A DNA stretch of 64,000 bases from Gemmiger sp. An87 (GTDB lineage: Bacteria > Bacillota > Clostridia > Oscillospirales > Ruminococcaceae). Positions within the stretch are counted from its first letter, which is position 1, and every line of letters begins with the position of its first letter. The translations under genes were made by a program, and so were the position numbers. Positions 37,242 through 47,240 of the stretch are shown here, one piece after another. Under the pieces are notes generated by a model. That model had not been told where the DNA came from. It worked only from the letters and a program-made list of their open reading frames with translations, and did no database searches. The DNA lies in NCBI RefSeq assembly GCF_002159185.1, contig NZ_NFHD01000014.1, forward strand, positions 24,476 through 88,475, given 5' to 3'.

Positions 37242-38885
37242 ATGGCGATCAAGATATTCTCCCCTATTTTAAAACATAAGCGTGCGGCAGCCGCGATTCT
37301 GGTAGTGGCCATTCTGGCAACAGGCGGCACTTTCACACTGCGGGCCCGGATCTCCGCCTCTAAAGACAATACGGAGGAAAATCTGGCCTATGCACGCACA
37401 GTGTTCTTGAAAAAAGAGGACCTGAACGAGTCCGTAAACGTTTCCGGTGTAGTACAGAGCGCACAGGTTTCCTCGGTGACCACCGGTCTGAGCAACAAGG
37501 TCACTGCACTGAACGTGAAGGTGGGCGACCAAGTGAACAAGGGCGATGTGATCTGCACGCTGGATGATGCCGACATTCGAAAAGCCATTCAAGATAAAGA
37601 AAAGGAAATCGGCGAGGAAAAGCAGCGTCTGCAGGACGCCTACAACAAAGCAGCTGCTCAGGTGGAGGAAGCCCGCCGAGCCAAGGATAACGAAAAGAAG
37701 AATCAGGATACGCTGGTAGAGGCAGCACGCGCTGCCCGGGATAAGGCGGCCAGTGCGTTAAGCGCCGTTACCCCCGCCTACGATGCGGCCAAAGCAAACT
37801 ATCAGGTAATGGAACAGGCAGTGTCCGGTGCACAGAGAGAGGTGGATGCGGCAACAGACGCACGTCAGAAGGCCTATGATGCCTGGATCGCTGCGGGCGG
37901 CGCTACCGAGGGCGATGCCTACCTTGCCTATCAGAATGCAGATACAGTTCTAAATGAGAAGAATGCCGCTTTGGAAAGCGCCCGCACCCTGTACAGCTAC
38001 GACAGCTATACCCAGGCATATAACACCGCCAAAGAGGCTTATGACGCAGCCGCAGCGGAACGAGATACCGCGGAAAACGCCTACAAACAGGCGGATGCGG
38101 CCCGTTTCCAGGCGTTGGACGCCTGCGACACTACCATCAACACTGCGCTCACTGCCCTGCAGGATGCGGATAAACAGCTGAAAAAAGGTGTAGACAGCAA
38201 GGCACTGGACGATCTGAAGAAAAGCCTGGAGGACACCGTTCTGAAAGCTGAAACCAGCGGCAAGATCACCGATCTGAAGGTAAACGTGGGCAGCATCTGC
38301 AAGGGTGATGTGGCTACCATCCAGTCCACCGATCAGCTGGTGCTTTCGGTGAGCATTCCCGAATATGCCATCAACAAAGTACAGGTAGGTATGCCCGCCA
38401 CCATTACCAGCGATGCGGCCAGCGGCGCAATTCAGGGTACCGTATCCCGTATTTCCCCCACTGCCGGAAGCGGCGATGGAGAAAGCAGCGGTTCCTCGTC
38501 CGGTTTTGCGGCAGATATCGCTATCCAGACCCCGGAAAATATCTTTATCGGCAGCAAAGCCAAAGCCGAGATCATTCTGGCCTCCAAGAGCAATGTATAT
38601 TCCGTGCCTCTGGACGCGGTGACGGCCGGTGATGACGGTCAGGATGTGATCTATGTCCGCCAGGGTGAAGGAACTTTCTCCCCCGTAACCGTGACCACCG
38701 GCATGAAAAACGACTATGCGATCGAGGTCAGCGGCGCTTCCCTGCAGGATGGCTTGGAGGTTCTGGCCGATGCCTCCCAGATGCCGGATACCGGCGCTCC
38801 CATGCCCATGGGCGATGCAGACAGCTCCAGTGCTGAAACCTCTGCAAGCGCTGAAAGCACTTCCACCGGGGAGGTGGCAGAATGA
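37242..38885 (+). CDS. Efflux adaptor (MacA/HlyD family)
   Basis: 547 residues with an N-terminal membrane anchor (about 12-33), a split biotinyl-lipoyl domain (SGVVQSAQVSSVTTGLSNKVTALNVKVGDQVNKGDVICTLDD in parts, and later KAETSGKITDLKVNVGS), a long Ala-rich coiled coil between them (about 115-325), then the beta-barrel domain. It links the MacB-type transporter to the envelope. The coiled coil is longer than usual and the last 30 residues are Ser/Glu-rich. No lipobox is present. Confidence 0.92.
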   Translation: MAIKIFSPILKHKRAAAAILVVAILATGGTFTLRARISASKDNTEENLAYARTVFLKKEDLNESVNVSGVVQSAQVSSVTTGLSNKVTALNVKVGDQVNKGDVICTLDDADIRKAIQDKEKEIGEEKQRLQDAYNKAAAQVEEARRAKDNEKKNQDTLVEAARAARDKAASALSAVTPAYDAAKANYQVMEQAVSGAQREVDAATDARQKAYDAWIAAGGATEGDAYLAYQNADTVLNEKNAALESARTLYSYDSYTQAYNTAKEAYDAAAAERDTAENAYKQADAARFQALDACDTTINTALTALQDADKQLKKGVDSKALDDLKKSLEDTVLKAETSGKITDLKVNVGSICKGDVATIQSTDQLVLSVSIPEYAINKVQVGMPATITSDAASGAIQGTVSRISPTAGSGDGESSGSSSGFAADIAIQTPENIFIGSKAKAEIILASKSNVYSVPLDAVTAGDDGQDVIYVRQGEGTFSPVTVTTGMKNDYAIEVSGASLQDGLEVLADASQMPDTGAPMPMGDADSSSAETSASAESTSTGEVAE

Positions 38886-39610
38886 ACCAGTCCTTCCAGG
38901 CCCCGCTGATCGAGATGCAGGGCATTGTAAAAACTTATAACGTGGGCAAGGAAAACGAGCTGGAGATTCTGCACGGCATCGACCTGACCGTATATCCCGG
39001 TGAATTTGTCGCCATCGTCGGTGAATCCGGCAGTGGCAAGTCCACTCTGATGAACATCATTGGCGTATTGGATCAGCCCACAGCGGGCAGTTACCGGCTG
39101 GACGGCGTGGACGTTCAACGGGCCAGCCGCGACGAGATGAGCGAGGTTCGCAACAAGAAGATCGGGTTTGTATTTCAGAACTTCAATCTGATCGGGCGTA
39201 CTACTGCGCAGCGGAATGTGGAGCTGCCCATGCTCTACGCCGGAGTCGGTGCCCGGCAACGGGAACAGCGCGCCCGGGAACTGTTGGCTATGGTGGGCAT
39301 GGAGCAGCGCCGCTTTCATCAGCCCAACGAGCTTTCCGGCGGCCAGAAACAGCGAGTGGCTATTGCCCGCAGTCTGGTAAACGACCCGGCCATCCTGCTG
39401 GCGGACGAACCCACCGGCGCGCTGGATTCCGAAACCAGCCGTCATGTGATGGATATTTTCCACACCCTGCACCGCCAGCAGGGCAAGACCATTGTTCTCA
39501 TTACCCACAGCCAGGAGCTTGCCGCAGAATGTCCACGGGTGATCACCCTGAAAGACGGCAATATCATATCTGACCAGCGAAAGGAGGCGTACGGGCATGC
39601 CAATCTTTGA
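38882..39610 (+). CDS. MacB-type ABC ATPase
   Basis: 242 residues with Walker [10 protein letters not shown] (about 49-57), LSGGQKQR and LLADEPTGALD. Both ends overlap neighbours (4 bp with macA, 14 bp with the permease), so the three form one tightly coupled operon. Confidence 0.95.
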   Translation: MNQSFQAPLIEMQGIVKTYNVGKENELEILHGIDLTVYPGEFVAIVGESGSGKSTLMNIIGVLDQPTAGSYRLDGVDVQRASRDEMSEVRNKKIGFVFQNFNLIGRTTAQRNVELPMLYAGVGARQREQRARELLAMVGMEQRRFHQPNELSGGQKQRVAIARSLVNDPAILLADEPTGALDSETSRHVMDIFHTLHRQQGKTIVLITHSQELAAECPRVITLKDGNIISDQRKEAYGHANL

Positions 39611-40898
39611 AAATGTACGTCTGGCGCTTACCAGCCTGCGGGCTAATAAGCTTCGCGCATTGCTGACCATGCTGGGCATCATCATCGGCATCAGCGCGGT
39701 GATTGCCATCATTACGGTAGGCGACTCGCTTTCCGGCTCTCTGGCCGAAGAGATGTCCGGCTTTGGCGCACGGAACGTGACCCTGTCTGTAGTACAGAAG
39801 GACGACCCCTTTGCATTTGGTTCCTTTGAGGACAGTGAAGATCTGGACAAGGCACTGGAATCCTATGAATATAAGGATCCCTCTGCCGGCGACCGCATCA
39901 CCGATGCTATGCTGCAGGAGTATCAGAAAAAATTTGCCGATCAGCTGCAGGCATTGGCTGTGAACGAAAGCTTCGGCAGCATCAGTGTTGTTTCCGGCCG
40001 CCACAAGGCTTCCGGCCAGCTGATGGGCGTTTCCCCCGGACAGCAAACTCTGGACAAAATGACTTTGTTGGCCGGGCGCTTTGTTACCGACGCAGACAGC
40101 GCTAACCATCGGGCAGTTGCCGTGGTGAGTGATCGTTTTGTTACCCAGTATTTCGGCAACAAAACCACTCCGGAAGGTGCACTGGGAAAAAGCTTCAAAA
40201 CTGACGTTTCCGGCATTCCCCTGCGGCTTTATATTGTGGGTGTCTACGAGTACAAACCGCCGGCAGGTCAGACTGTAACCCGGAATCTGGACACCAATAT
40301 CTATATCCCGGTGGGCAGCGGCTTCCAGTTGTTGCAGCGGGACAGCGGTTATCAGACCGTAACCCTGCAGTCCCGGGAGGATGTGAACAATCAGATCTTT
40401 ATGGACCGCACCCGGGAGTTCTTCAACAGCTTCTACAGCCACAATCCCAACTTCACCGTCTCGGTTTCCAGTCTGGACGATATCGTGAAATCCATGAACA
40501 AGATGACCCAGAGTGTGAAGCTTGGCATCAGCGCCATCGCGGCCATCAGCCTGCTGGTAGGCGGCATCGGCGTGATGAACATTATGATGGTTTCGGTGAC
40601 AGAACGTACCCGGGAGATCGGCATTCGCATGGCTCTGGGCGCAAAGGGACGGGTGATTCTGTTTCAGTTCATCGTGGAGGCAATTATCATCTGCCTGATC
40701 GGCGGCTTGATCGGCGTAATCCTGGGCGTGGGCCTTGGCAGCGCCGGCGCCATGATGATGCACTACCCGGTCAAGCCCTCGCTCACCGCCGCGCTGGTGG
40801 CTGTGCTCTTTTCCATGGCCATCGGTGTATTCTTCGGCTACTACCCCGCCAAGCGTGCCGCCCGGCTGGACCCCATCGACGCGCTGCGGTACGAATAA
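39597..40898 (+). CDS. MacB-type FtsX permease
   Basis: 433 residues with the MacB layout: first helix (LRALLTMLGIIIGISAVIAIITVG), a large external domain (about 48-300), then three helices with the FtsX motif SVTERTREIGIRMALGAKGRVILFQFIVEA (in parts). It ends in the typical AARLDPIDALRYE. It exports peptides, macrolides or other amphiphiles using the adjacent ATPase. Substrate is unknown. Confidence 0.93.
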   Translation: MPIFENVRLALTSLRANKLRALLTMLGIIIGISAVIAIITVGDSLSGSLAEEMSGFGARNVTLSVVQKDDPFAFGSFEDSEDLDKALESYEYKDPSAGDRITDAMLQEYQKKFADQLQALAVNESFGSISVVSGRHKASGQLMGVSPGQQTLDKMTLLAGRFVTDADSANHRAVAVVSDRFVTQYFGNKTTPEGALGKSFKTDVSGIPLRLYIVGVYEYKPPAGQTVTRNLDTNIYIPVGSGFQLLQRDSGYQTVTLQSREDVNNQIFMDRTREFFNSFYSHNPNFTVSVSSLDDIVKSMNKMTQSVKLGISAIAAISLLVGGIGVMNIMMVSVTERTREIGIRMALGAKGRVILFQFIVEAIIICLIGGLIGVILGVGLGSAGAMMMHYPVKPSLTAALVAVLFSMAIGVFFGYYPAKRAARLDPIDALRYE

Positions 40899-40928
40899 GT
40901 TTTTCTTTTCACAGGCTGCTGCCTGATG

Positions 40929-40974
40929 TACAATAAAAGTAACGGGCCGGAGCAATGGCTCCGGCCCGATTTTT
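40929..40974 (+). terminator. Terminator hairpin, with possible -10, before the response regulator
   Basis: The 11-bp stem CGGGCCGGAGC/GCTCCGGCCCG (40943-40968) is followed by T5. TACAAT at 40929-40934 could be a -10 for the next unit, in which case the hairpin lies in its leader. Confidence 0.75.
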
Positions 40975-40992
40975 AAACGGAGGTCACGATTT

Positions 40993-41694
40993 ATGCCGCA
41001 CACCATTTTGATCGCGGAAGACGACCAGGACATCACCAATCTGGTCAAGCTGTATCTGGAAAGCAGCGGTTACCGGGTGCTCTGCGCTCCGGATGGAGCC
41101 GCTGCTCTGGAGCTGGCGCGCACCGAACTCATCGACATGGCGGTGCTGGATATCATGATGCCCCGCATGAATGGCTATGAGCTCACCCGCGAATTGCGGG
41201 CCATCAGCAATATGCCGATTCTGATTCTTTCCGCCAAGAACACCGACAACGACAAGATTCTGGGCCTGGAGCTGGGGGCGGATGACTACCTGACCAAACC
41301 CTTCAATCCGCTGGAGATCACTGCCCGGGTCAAAGCCAACCTGCGCCGTTTTTATCAGCTGAACCCTGTCTCCCCTGTTCCGTCCGGCAGCAATGTGCTT
41401 TTACTGGGGCCGCTGCGGCTGGACCTGGATGCCATGAGCCTGACCAAAAACGGCGTCCCCATCGCGCTGACTCCTACCGAATACAAGATTCTCTGCTGCC
41501 TGATGCGCTCGCCGGGGCGGATCTTCACCAAGGTCCAGCTTTACGAAGCCGTAAGTGGAGCCTATTTTGAAAGCGACGAAAACACCATGATGGTGCACAT
41601 CTCCAAACTGCGGGACAAGATCGAAGATGACCCGCGGCATCCGTGCTTCATCAAAACTGTGAGAGGGTTGGGATATAAAATTGAAGCGGTGTAA
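40993..41694 (+). CDS. OmpR-family response regulator of the MacAB locus
   Basis: 233 residues. Receiver Asp53 (AVLDIMMPRMNG), YLTKPF lysine near 103, and a C-terminal winged helix ending MMVHISKLRDKIEDDPRHPCFIKTVRGLGY (in parts). It is followed by its kinase and preceded by macAB; the phased repeats at 37152-37179 are its likely target. Confidence 0.92.
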   Translation: MPHTILIAEDDQDITNLVKLYLESSGYRVLCAPDGAAALELARTELIDMAVLDIMMPRMNGYELTRELRAISNMPILILSAKNTDNDKILGLELGADDYLTKPFNPLEITARVKANLRRFYQLNPVSPVPSGSNVLLLGPLRLDLDAMSLTKNGVPIALTPTEYKILCCLMRSPGRIFTKVQLYEAVSGAYFESDENTMMVHISKLRDKIEDDPRHPCFIKTVRGLGYKIEAV

Positions 41695-43261
41695 ACGTAC
41701 TAAATCCAGTTATTTTTCGGTCCTGCTGCGCTGCTTCGGGGCCTATACCCTGTTTCTGGTAATCGCAGCAATCGCCCTGCTCTTTTGGGCACTGATGGAA
41801 AGCAGCACTACGGTAATCAGCCTTTCCGAGCGGGATCTGAGCGAATACAACGACATTCTGCAGGCAGAACAGTATGACCAGTTCCCGGTGCGCACTCTTC
41901 TGGGAAAAACCGGAAGCATTGCGGTAACGGACAATACCGGTCGGATTTTGTACGGAAAGTCCCATGAGGATATCCCCCCGGAAGCGCTGGCCTGCATCCC
42001 CCTGCAGGGGCAGTATGTCTACCCTACGGTCACTCATTGGTACGATGAACATGGCCACCAGATGACACTGGTGGCAAGCGACGGCTATTCCGGCATATTC
42101 CATCAGACGCCCGTGGTACTTGATGCTGACCATAAAATTCTATACGGATCCATTCCCGGTGTGAATACCGAGGTTTTGAGTGATGAGGCCTATGGTTACC
42201 TGACACAAACGCTGCCTCAAGGCTACTACATCTGGAAATACCCCTTCGAAAGCGCAGATGGCCAAAGCCGATGGCTGATCTTGTACGAACAGATTCTGCG
42301 CAACGAGGAATATGCTCACCTGGATATGATCTGGAGCCGTACCCTGCTTCTATTTTTGGGGCTTTATGTTCTGGTACTGCTTGCAATGGCCCTCTGGCTC
42401 AGCCGCAAGGTATGCGGTCCTCTGAAACGCTTGGAGCAGGGATTTACCGAACTGGCCCAGCAGAACGACCCGGAGCCTATTCAATGCCGGGGTCCACGGG
42501 AGTTTGAGCAGATCTGCAGCGCATTCAATCAGCTTTCCGCCCAGCTTGCTGAAAGCGAACGCCAGCGAAAAGCCCTGGAGGACAACCGACAAAAGCTGCT
42601 GGCCGACATTTCACATGATTTGAAGACGCCGATCACCGTGATTCAGGGCTATGCAAAGGCCATTTGTGATGGGCTGATCCCTCCGGAAAAGCTGCCGGAT
42701 TATCTGGACACCATCTATCAGAAGTCCAACCGGCTCACCGGGCTGATTGATACCTTCCATGAGTACAGCAAGCTGGAACACCCTCAATTCACCTTGCAGA
42801 CCAAACGGCTGGATCTGTGCGAGGTGCTGCGGGAGTATCTGGCCTCCAAATACAACGAGCTGGAACTGGGAGGATTTGTGCCCGAGATTGAGATCCCGGA
42901 TGAAGCCATCTGGTGCATGCTGGACAAGACCGCTTTCCTTCGGGTGCTGGAAAACATTATGTCCAATGCTGTAAAACACAATCCCTCCGGGACCGCCCTG
43001 TTTTTCGAGCTGCAATGCCGGAACGGTCAGGCTGTGCTGACCTTAGCCGACAACGGAGTGGGCATTCCGCCGGAGCTGGCCGACCGGATCTTCGACCCCT
43101 TTGTTGTGGGAGATGAATCCCGCAACACCCGGCAGGGCTCCGGCCTGGGCCTTGCCATCAGCCATAAAATTGTAACCGCACACGGCGGTACGATTCAGCT
43201 GGTGCAGCCTCCTCAGCCCGGCTATAGCACCCAGTTCCAGGTCACACTGCCGCTGGCCTGA
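41681..43261 (+). CDS. Sensor histidine kinase of the MacAB locus
   Basis: 526 residues, TTG start overlapping the regulator by 14 bases. Two membrane helices (about 18-40 and 219-240) bracket an external sensor domain of about 175 residues. HAMP-like and HisKA regions follow with His312 in LADISHDLKTPITVIQG, and the ATPase boxes are IMSNAVKHN, DNGVGIPPELADRIFDPFVVGDES and GSGLGLAISHK. The ligand may be the substrate of the efflux pump. Confidence 0.9.
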   Translation: MKRCKRTKSSYFSVLLRCFGAYTLFLVIAAIALLFWALMESSTTVISLSERDLSEYNDILQAEQYDQFPVRTLLGKTGSIAVTDNTGRILYGKSHEDIPPEALACIPLQGQYVYPTVTHWYDEHGHQMTLVASDGYSGIFHQTPVVLDADHKILYGSIPGVNTEVLSDEAYGYLTQTLPQGYYIWKYPFESADGQSRWLILYEQILRNEEYAHLDMIWSRTLLLFLGLYVLVLLAMALWLSRKVCGPLKRLEQGFTELAQQNDPEPIQCRGPREFEQICSAFNQLSAQLAESERQRKALEDNRQKLLADISHDLKTPITVIQGYAKAICDGLIPPEKLPDYLDTIYQKSNRLTGLIDTFHEYSKLEHPQFTLQTKRLDLCEVLREYLASKYNELELGGFVPEIEIPDEAIWCMLDKTAFLRVLENIMSNAVKHNPSGTALFFELQCRNGQAVLTLADNGVGIPPELADRIFDPFVVGDESRNTRQGSGLGLAISHKIVTAHGGTIQLVQPPQPGYSTQFQVTLPLA

Positions 43262-43294
43262 CAAACCCGCCTCTCTTTCTGTTTCTTGCAAAAT

Positions 43295-43340
43295 AAAACC
43301 AGAGCCGCTCTGCGATGTTCGCAGGGCGGCTCTGGTTTTT
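43295..43340. terminator. Bidirectional terminator
   Basis: Arms AAAACCAGAGCCGCTCTGCG and CGCAGGGCGGCTCTGGTTTT lie between the convergent kinase and TetR genes. Confidence 0.9.
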
Positions 43341-43343
43341 CGT

Positions 43344-44009
43344 TTATTTCCGCGGGCTTTTCTGTGCGCTGTCCACTGTTTGGCGGAACGCGCCGAAAAT
43401 GCCCTCCTTCATGTTGTTCACCATAATCTGCTGTACTTCCTCCATGCTGATTTCGCTCTCGTACTGGAACCACCAGCGCACCAGCGTCATGGTATTGGAG
43501 GCAAACATCTGGGCATACAAATCCACATATCGCTCCTGCGTGCCCTGCAGCCCGCAGGAGCGCAGCTTTTCCAGAATGTTGTCGTGGATGACCTGCACCA
43601 TCTCGGTGAAGACCGGCCGGTTGATGGCACCGCTCCACAGCAGCGTATAGCGGGCCTTGTTTTTGTGCAGATATTGCAGCGCCCGCTCAAAATTCTTCTG
43701 GTACACCAGGCTGTGGATGTTCTGTGACGAGGCCTCCACAAAGGCCACATCCATCTGGCGGCGAAACTCCTGCAGCGTACGGGCCAGGTACTGGTCCATC
43801 AGGTCGTATTTATCCTGATAATACTTATAAAAGGTGGACCGGTTGATCAGTGCCTGCTGGCACAGCTGGTCCACCGTGAGCTTTTGCAGGGGTGTTTGCT
43901 CCAGGCATTCCAGAAGCGCACGGTCAATCTGTGCCAAGGTTTTGACCACTTTCTTTGGCTTTTTTCGAGATAAGCAACACCCCGCAGGCGTTTGTTGGAT
44001 AAGCAGCAA
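43344..44009 (-). CDS. TetR/AcrR-family regulator
   Basis: Up to 221 residues. The helix-turn-helix is about 25-65 (LLECLEQTPLQKLTVDQLCQQALINRSTFYKYYQDKYDLMDQYL in parts), and the C-terminal ligand domain resembles the TetR_C_7/DhaS-like group of Firmicutes. The start is uncertain: this TTG has a weak GAGG site, and an internal GTG near 43949 is possible. It is divergent from the reductase operon at 44149, so it probably represses it and senses its substrate. Confidence 0.85.
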   Translation of the reverse strand: MLLIQQTPAGCCLSRKKPKKVVKTLAQIDRALLECLEQTPLQKLTVDQLCQQALINRSTFYKYYQDKYDLMDQYLARTLQEFRRQMDVAFVEASSQNIHSLVYQKNFERALQYLHKNKARYTLLWSGAINRPVFTEMVQVIHDNILEKLRSCGLQGTQERYVDLYAQMFASNTMTLVRWWFQYESEISMEEVQQIMVNNMKEGIFGAFRQTVDSAQKSPRK

Positions 44010-44148
44010 AGCCTCGGGTTTTAATGGTATTCAAGCGAAAAAATCGCTGTTAAAATAATCGCAAAGATGCTGTGCAACTGTTTTCAGTATAGCATATTTT
44101 CGTTTTTTTGCCATCCTGTGTTTGAGAGAGAAAGGAGAACAACGACCA

Positions 44149-45096
44149 ATGAGTATCAAAGTAATGGGTATCACCGCCGGCCGCAAAAACGGCAACAGTG
44201 AGATTCTGCTGAAGGAAGCCCTCACTGCCTGCGAGGAGGCCGGCGCTGAGGTGATCATGATCAACCTGCGGGATTTCAACATCCTGGACTGCACCGGCTG
44301 CACCGCCTGCACCAAGGCCATGTCTCAGGGCAAATACGTAGGCTGCACCCTGGATGCCAAAGACGACAAAAAGAAGATTATGGACGTAATGCTCGCCCAG
44401 GACGCGGTGATCTTTTCGGTACCCACTTACGACCTGATGCCCCCTTCCGCTTACCTGACCTTTGCTCACCGCAGCCTGAGCTACGAAACCTCCTTCCTGG
44501 AAACCATCGGCGCCATTGAGCACCGCAACCGTGTGGCCGGTCTGATCTCGGTGGGCGGTTCCACCCGCGCCTGGCAGTCCATGGCGCTGGAAGGCCTGCA
44601 GGCCACCATGTTCACCACCGATATGAAGGTTGTGGATATGGTCCTGGCCACCCGCGTTCCCGCTCCCGCCCAGTGCCTGCTGGATGATGATCTGATGGCC
44701 CGCGCCCGCCTGCTGGGTGAGCACATCATGCAGGCTGCCTCTACCCCTGCTGAGGAGCGCAAGTGGCTGGGCGAGGAAGACATGGGCTGGTGCCCCAACT
44801 GCCACTGCAATGCCCTGGTGCTGGGCGAAAAACAGTGGGATGGCCTGCACTATCCCATCGAGTGCCAGGTGTGCGGCGCCGGCGGCACCCTGGAGCAGAC
44901 CGAGGACGGCAAGTGGAAGTTTGTGATTCAGAAGGACGGCCTGCTGAAGGACCGCACCACCGTGGCCGGACGCGCCAAGCATCTGGAAGAGATTGCACAG
45001 ACTCAGGGCGGCTTCTTCTCCGACCCTGCCAAGATCCAGCTGGTACAGCAGCGCAAGCAGAAGTACGTGGAAAAGAAATTCAAGGGCATTGACTGA
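44149..45096 (+). CDS. Flavodoxin-fold NAD(P)H-dependent reductase with zinc ribbon
   Basis: 315 residues from MSIKVMGITAG with AAAGGAG upstream. The first 190 residues are an FMN-reductase/flavodoxin-like fold (GITAGRKNGNSEILLKEA, LDCTGCTACTKA with a Cys pair, SVPTYDLMPPSAYLTFAHR). Residues about 222-250 add two CxxC pairs (WCPNCHC and ECQVCGA), a probable zinc ribbon or rubredoxin-like site. It opens the operon and may shuttle electrons to or from the Fe-S proteins downstream. Confidence 0.87.
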   Translation: MSIKVMGITAGRKNGNSEILLKEALTACEEAGAEVIMINLRDFNILDCTGCTACTKAMSQGKYVGCTLDAKDDKKKIMDVMLAQDAVIFSVPTYDLMPPSAYLTFAHRSLSYETSFLETIGAIEHRNRVAGLISVGGSTRAWQSMALEGLQATMFTTDMKVVDMVLATRVPAPAQCLLDDDLMARARLLGEHIMQAASTPAEERKWLGEEDMGWCPNCHCNALVLGEKQWDGLHYPIECQVCGAGGTLEQTEDGKWKFVIQKDGLLKDRTTVAGRAKHLEEIAQTQGGFFSDPAKIQLVQQRKQKYVEKKFKGID

Positions 45097-45118
45097 GCCC
45101 TGGAAAGGAGCGCCAAAC

Positions 45119-47240
45119 ATGAGCGTTACGATCGAGATTGACGGCAGACAGCTGACCGTGCCCGAAGGCATGAATCTGCTGGAAGCGGCCCTGCAGAACG
45201 GGATCTATATTCCCCATCTGTGCCACCACCCCGACCTACCGGACCTGGGCTCCTGCCGGTTGTGCATCGTTGAAGTGGAGGGGATGGAGGGCGTGCAGCC
45301 CTCCTGCAAGCTGAAGGCAACCGAGGGCATGAAGGTCACCACCGACAGCCCCCGTATCCATGACCTGCGCAAGCTGGCCATGGAGCTGCTGCTGGCTGCC
45401 CATCCGGAGGATTGCTCCACCTGCCTCAAATACGGCCGGTGCGAGCTGCAGACCCTGATTCAGTACATGGGTGTTTCCGCCACCCGCATGAGCACCCGCA
45501 TCAAGGGCTTTGCCCAGAACAGCAAAAACCCGCTGCTCATCCACGATATGAACCGCTGCGTGCTGTGCGGCCGCTGTGTGCGGGCCTGCGGCGATCTGCG
45601 GGGCGTGGGTGTGCTGCAGTACAACAAAAAAAGAGCTGGAAACCTATGTGGGCACCCTGCACGACAAACTGCTCACCGACGCGGATTGCCGCTTCTGCGG
45701 CGCCTGCGCCGAGGTCTGCCCCACCGGCACCATCCGGGATCTGGTGGAGTTCACCCCTGTAGAGAAAAAGGATACCCTGATTCCCTGCCAGGCCACCTGC
45801 CCGGCCCACACCGATGTGCCCCGCTATGTGCGTCTGGCCAAGGAAGGCCGCTGGGAAGAGGCTCTGGCCGTGGTTCACGAGCGACTGCCCTTCCCCGAGT
45901 GTCTGGGCCGCGTGTGCGCTCACCCCTGCGAGAGCAACTGCCGCCGCGGTGAGGTGAACGAGCCGGTTTCCATCCGGAACATCAAGCGCTACGCTGCCGA
46001 GCATGCGGGCGGAGAACTGTGGAAGAAGAACAGTAAGCATCTGCCCGCCACCGGTAAGCGGGTCTGTGTGGTGGGCGGTGGTCCTGCCGGTATGACCGCT
46101 GCTTATTACCTGGCCAAGCAGGGTCACAGCGTGACCCTGAAGGAGGCCTACCCCACCCTGGGTGGCCAGATGGCCTACGGCATCCCCTCCTACCGTCTGC
46201 CCCGCGAGGTGGTGGCCAAGGAAGCCGCCTACCTGACCGATGCAGGCGTTTCGGTGGAGACCGGCTGCCGCGTGAGCGATTTCAAGGCACTGGCCGCGGA
46301 ATATGACGCCGTGCTGCTGGCTCTGGGCACCCACCAAGGTGTTCGCCTGCCCATGGAGGGCAGCGAGCTGCCGGGCGTGCTGCTGAACAGCGATTTCCTA
46401 CGGGATGCTTCCATGGGCGTGGAGACCGGCATGGGCAAGCGGGTCATCGTGCTGGGCGGCGGCAACGTTGCCTTTGACTGTGCCCGCACTGCCCGCCGCC
46501 TGGGCGCCGAGGAAATTCACCTGGCCTGCCTGGAAGCCCGGGAGAAGATGACCGCTGACGAAGAAGAGATCGAACAGGCGCAGGAGGAGGGCATCCAGAT
46601 TCATCCCGCCCACACCTTCGAGGCCATTCTGGGCCCGGACCGGGTTTCCGGCGTTCGGTTCTGCAATGTAAAATCCTTCACCTTTGATGAAAACCGCCGC
46701 GCGGTGATCGAAAAAGAGGAAAATTCCGAGCATGTGATCGAGGCCGACACCGTGATCTTCGCAGTGGGCCAGCGCACCCAGATCAGCCCTGAGGCGGGTC
46801 TGGAGCTGGGCCGCGGCAATTCCATCGCCGTACAGTCCGGCAGCCTGCGCACCAGCGTGCCCGGCATCTACGCCTGCGGCGATGCGGTATACGGTACCCG
46901 CACTGTGATTCAGGCGGTTGCCGCCGGTCGTGACGCTGCCAGTGAGATTGACAAGGCCCTGGGCGGCAGTGGCGACATCTCCGAGGTGCTTGCTCCGGTG
47001 GAGATGCCCGATGCCTTCCTGGGCCGCATCGAGGGCTTCGGCCATCAGACCCGCCAGCCCGAGGTTGTGCGTGAGGCGGCGCTGCGCGAGAACAACTTCG
47101 ACGCGGTAAGCTTCGGTCTGGCCGATGACGGCGTGCGCCAGGAGGCCGGTCGCTGCCTGCAGTGTGACCTGCGGTTCACCATTACCCCGCCCCGCATCTG
47201 GAGCGATTACGATCAGAACGGAAAGGAGGCACAGCAATGA
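45119..47240 (+). pseudogene. NuoG-like Fe-S/GltD-like NAD(P)H electron-input protein, frameshifted
   Basis: Read as one gene with a one-base correction it gives 706 residues. The N-terminal part has a NuoG-type [2Fe-2S] site (LCHHPDLPDLGSCRLC), a His-Cys3 cluster site (HPEDCSTCLKYGRC), and two [4Fe-4S] sites (CVLCGRCVRAC, CRFCGACAEVC). The C-terminal part is GltD/NfnB-like, with a Cys-rich helical domain, FAD motif VVGGGPAGMTAAYYLA, GGQMAYGIPSYRLP and a second dinucleotide motif VLGGGNVAFDCA. At the A7 run 45626-45632 the frame must skip one A to pass from LQYNKK to ELETYVG. An A6 run would restore it. Polymerase or ribosome slippage, sequencing error or true inactivation are all possible. 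Likely job: take electrons from NAD(P)H and pass them to the next gene product. Confidence 0.85.

Noticed and set aside
44010..44148. TetR operator in the divergent region
   Set aside because: Only short imperfect inverted repeats (such as GCGA-N5-TCGC) are present, not enough to name a site.
45625..45640. Programmed -1 frameshift at the A7 run
   Set aside because: The downstream frame is +1, not -1, relative to the upstream frame, so a standard -1 slippery site does not fit.
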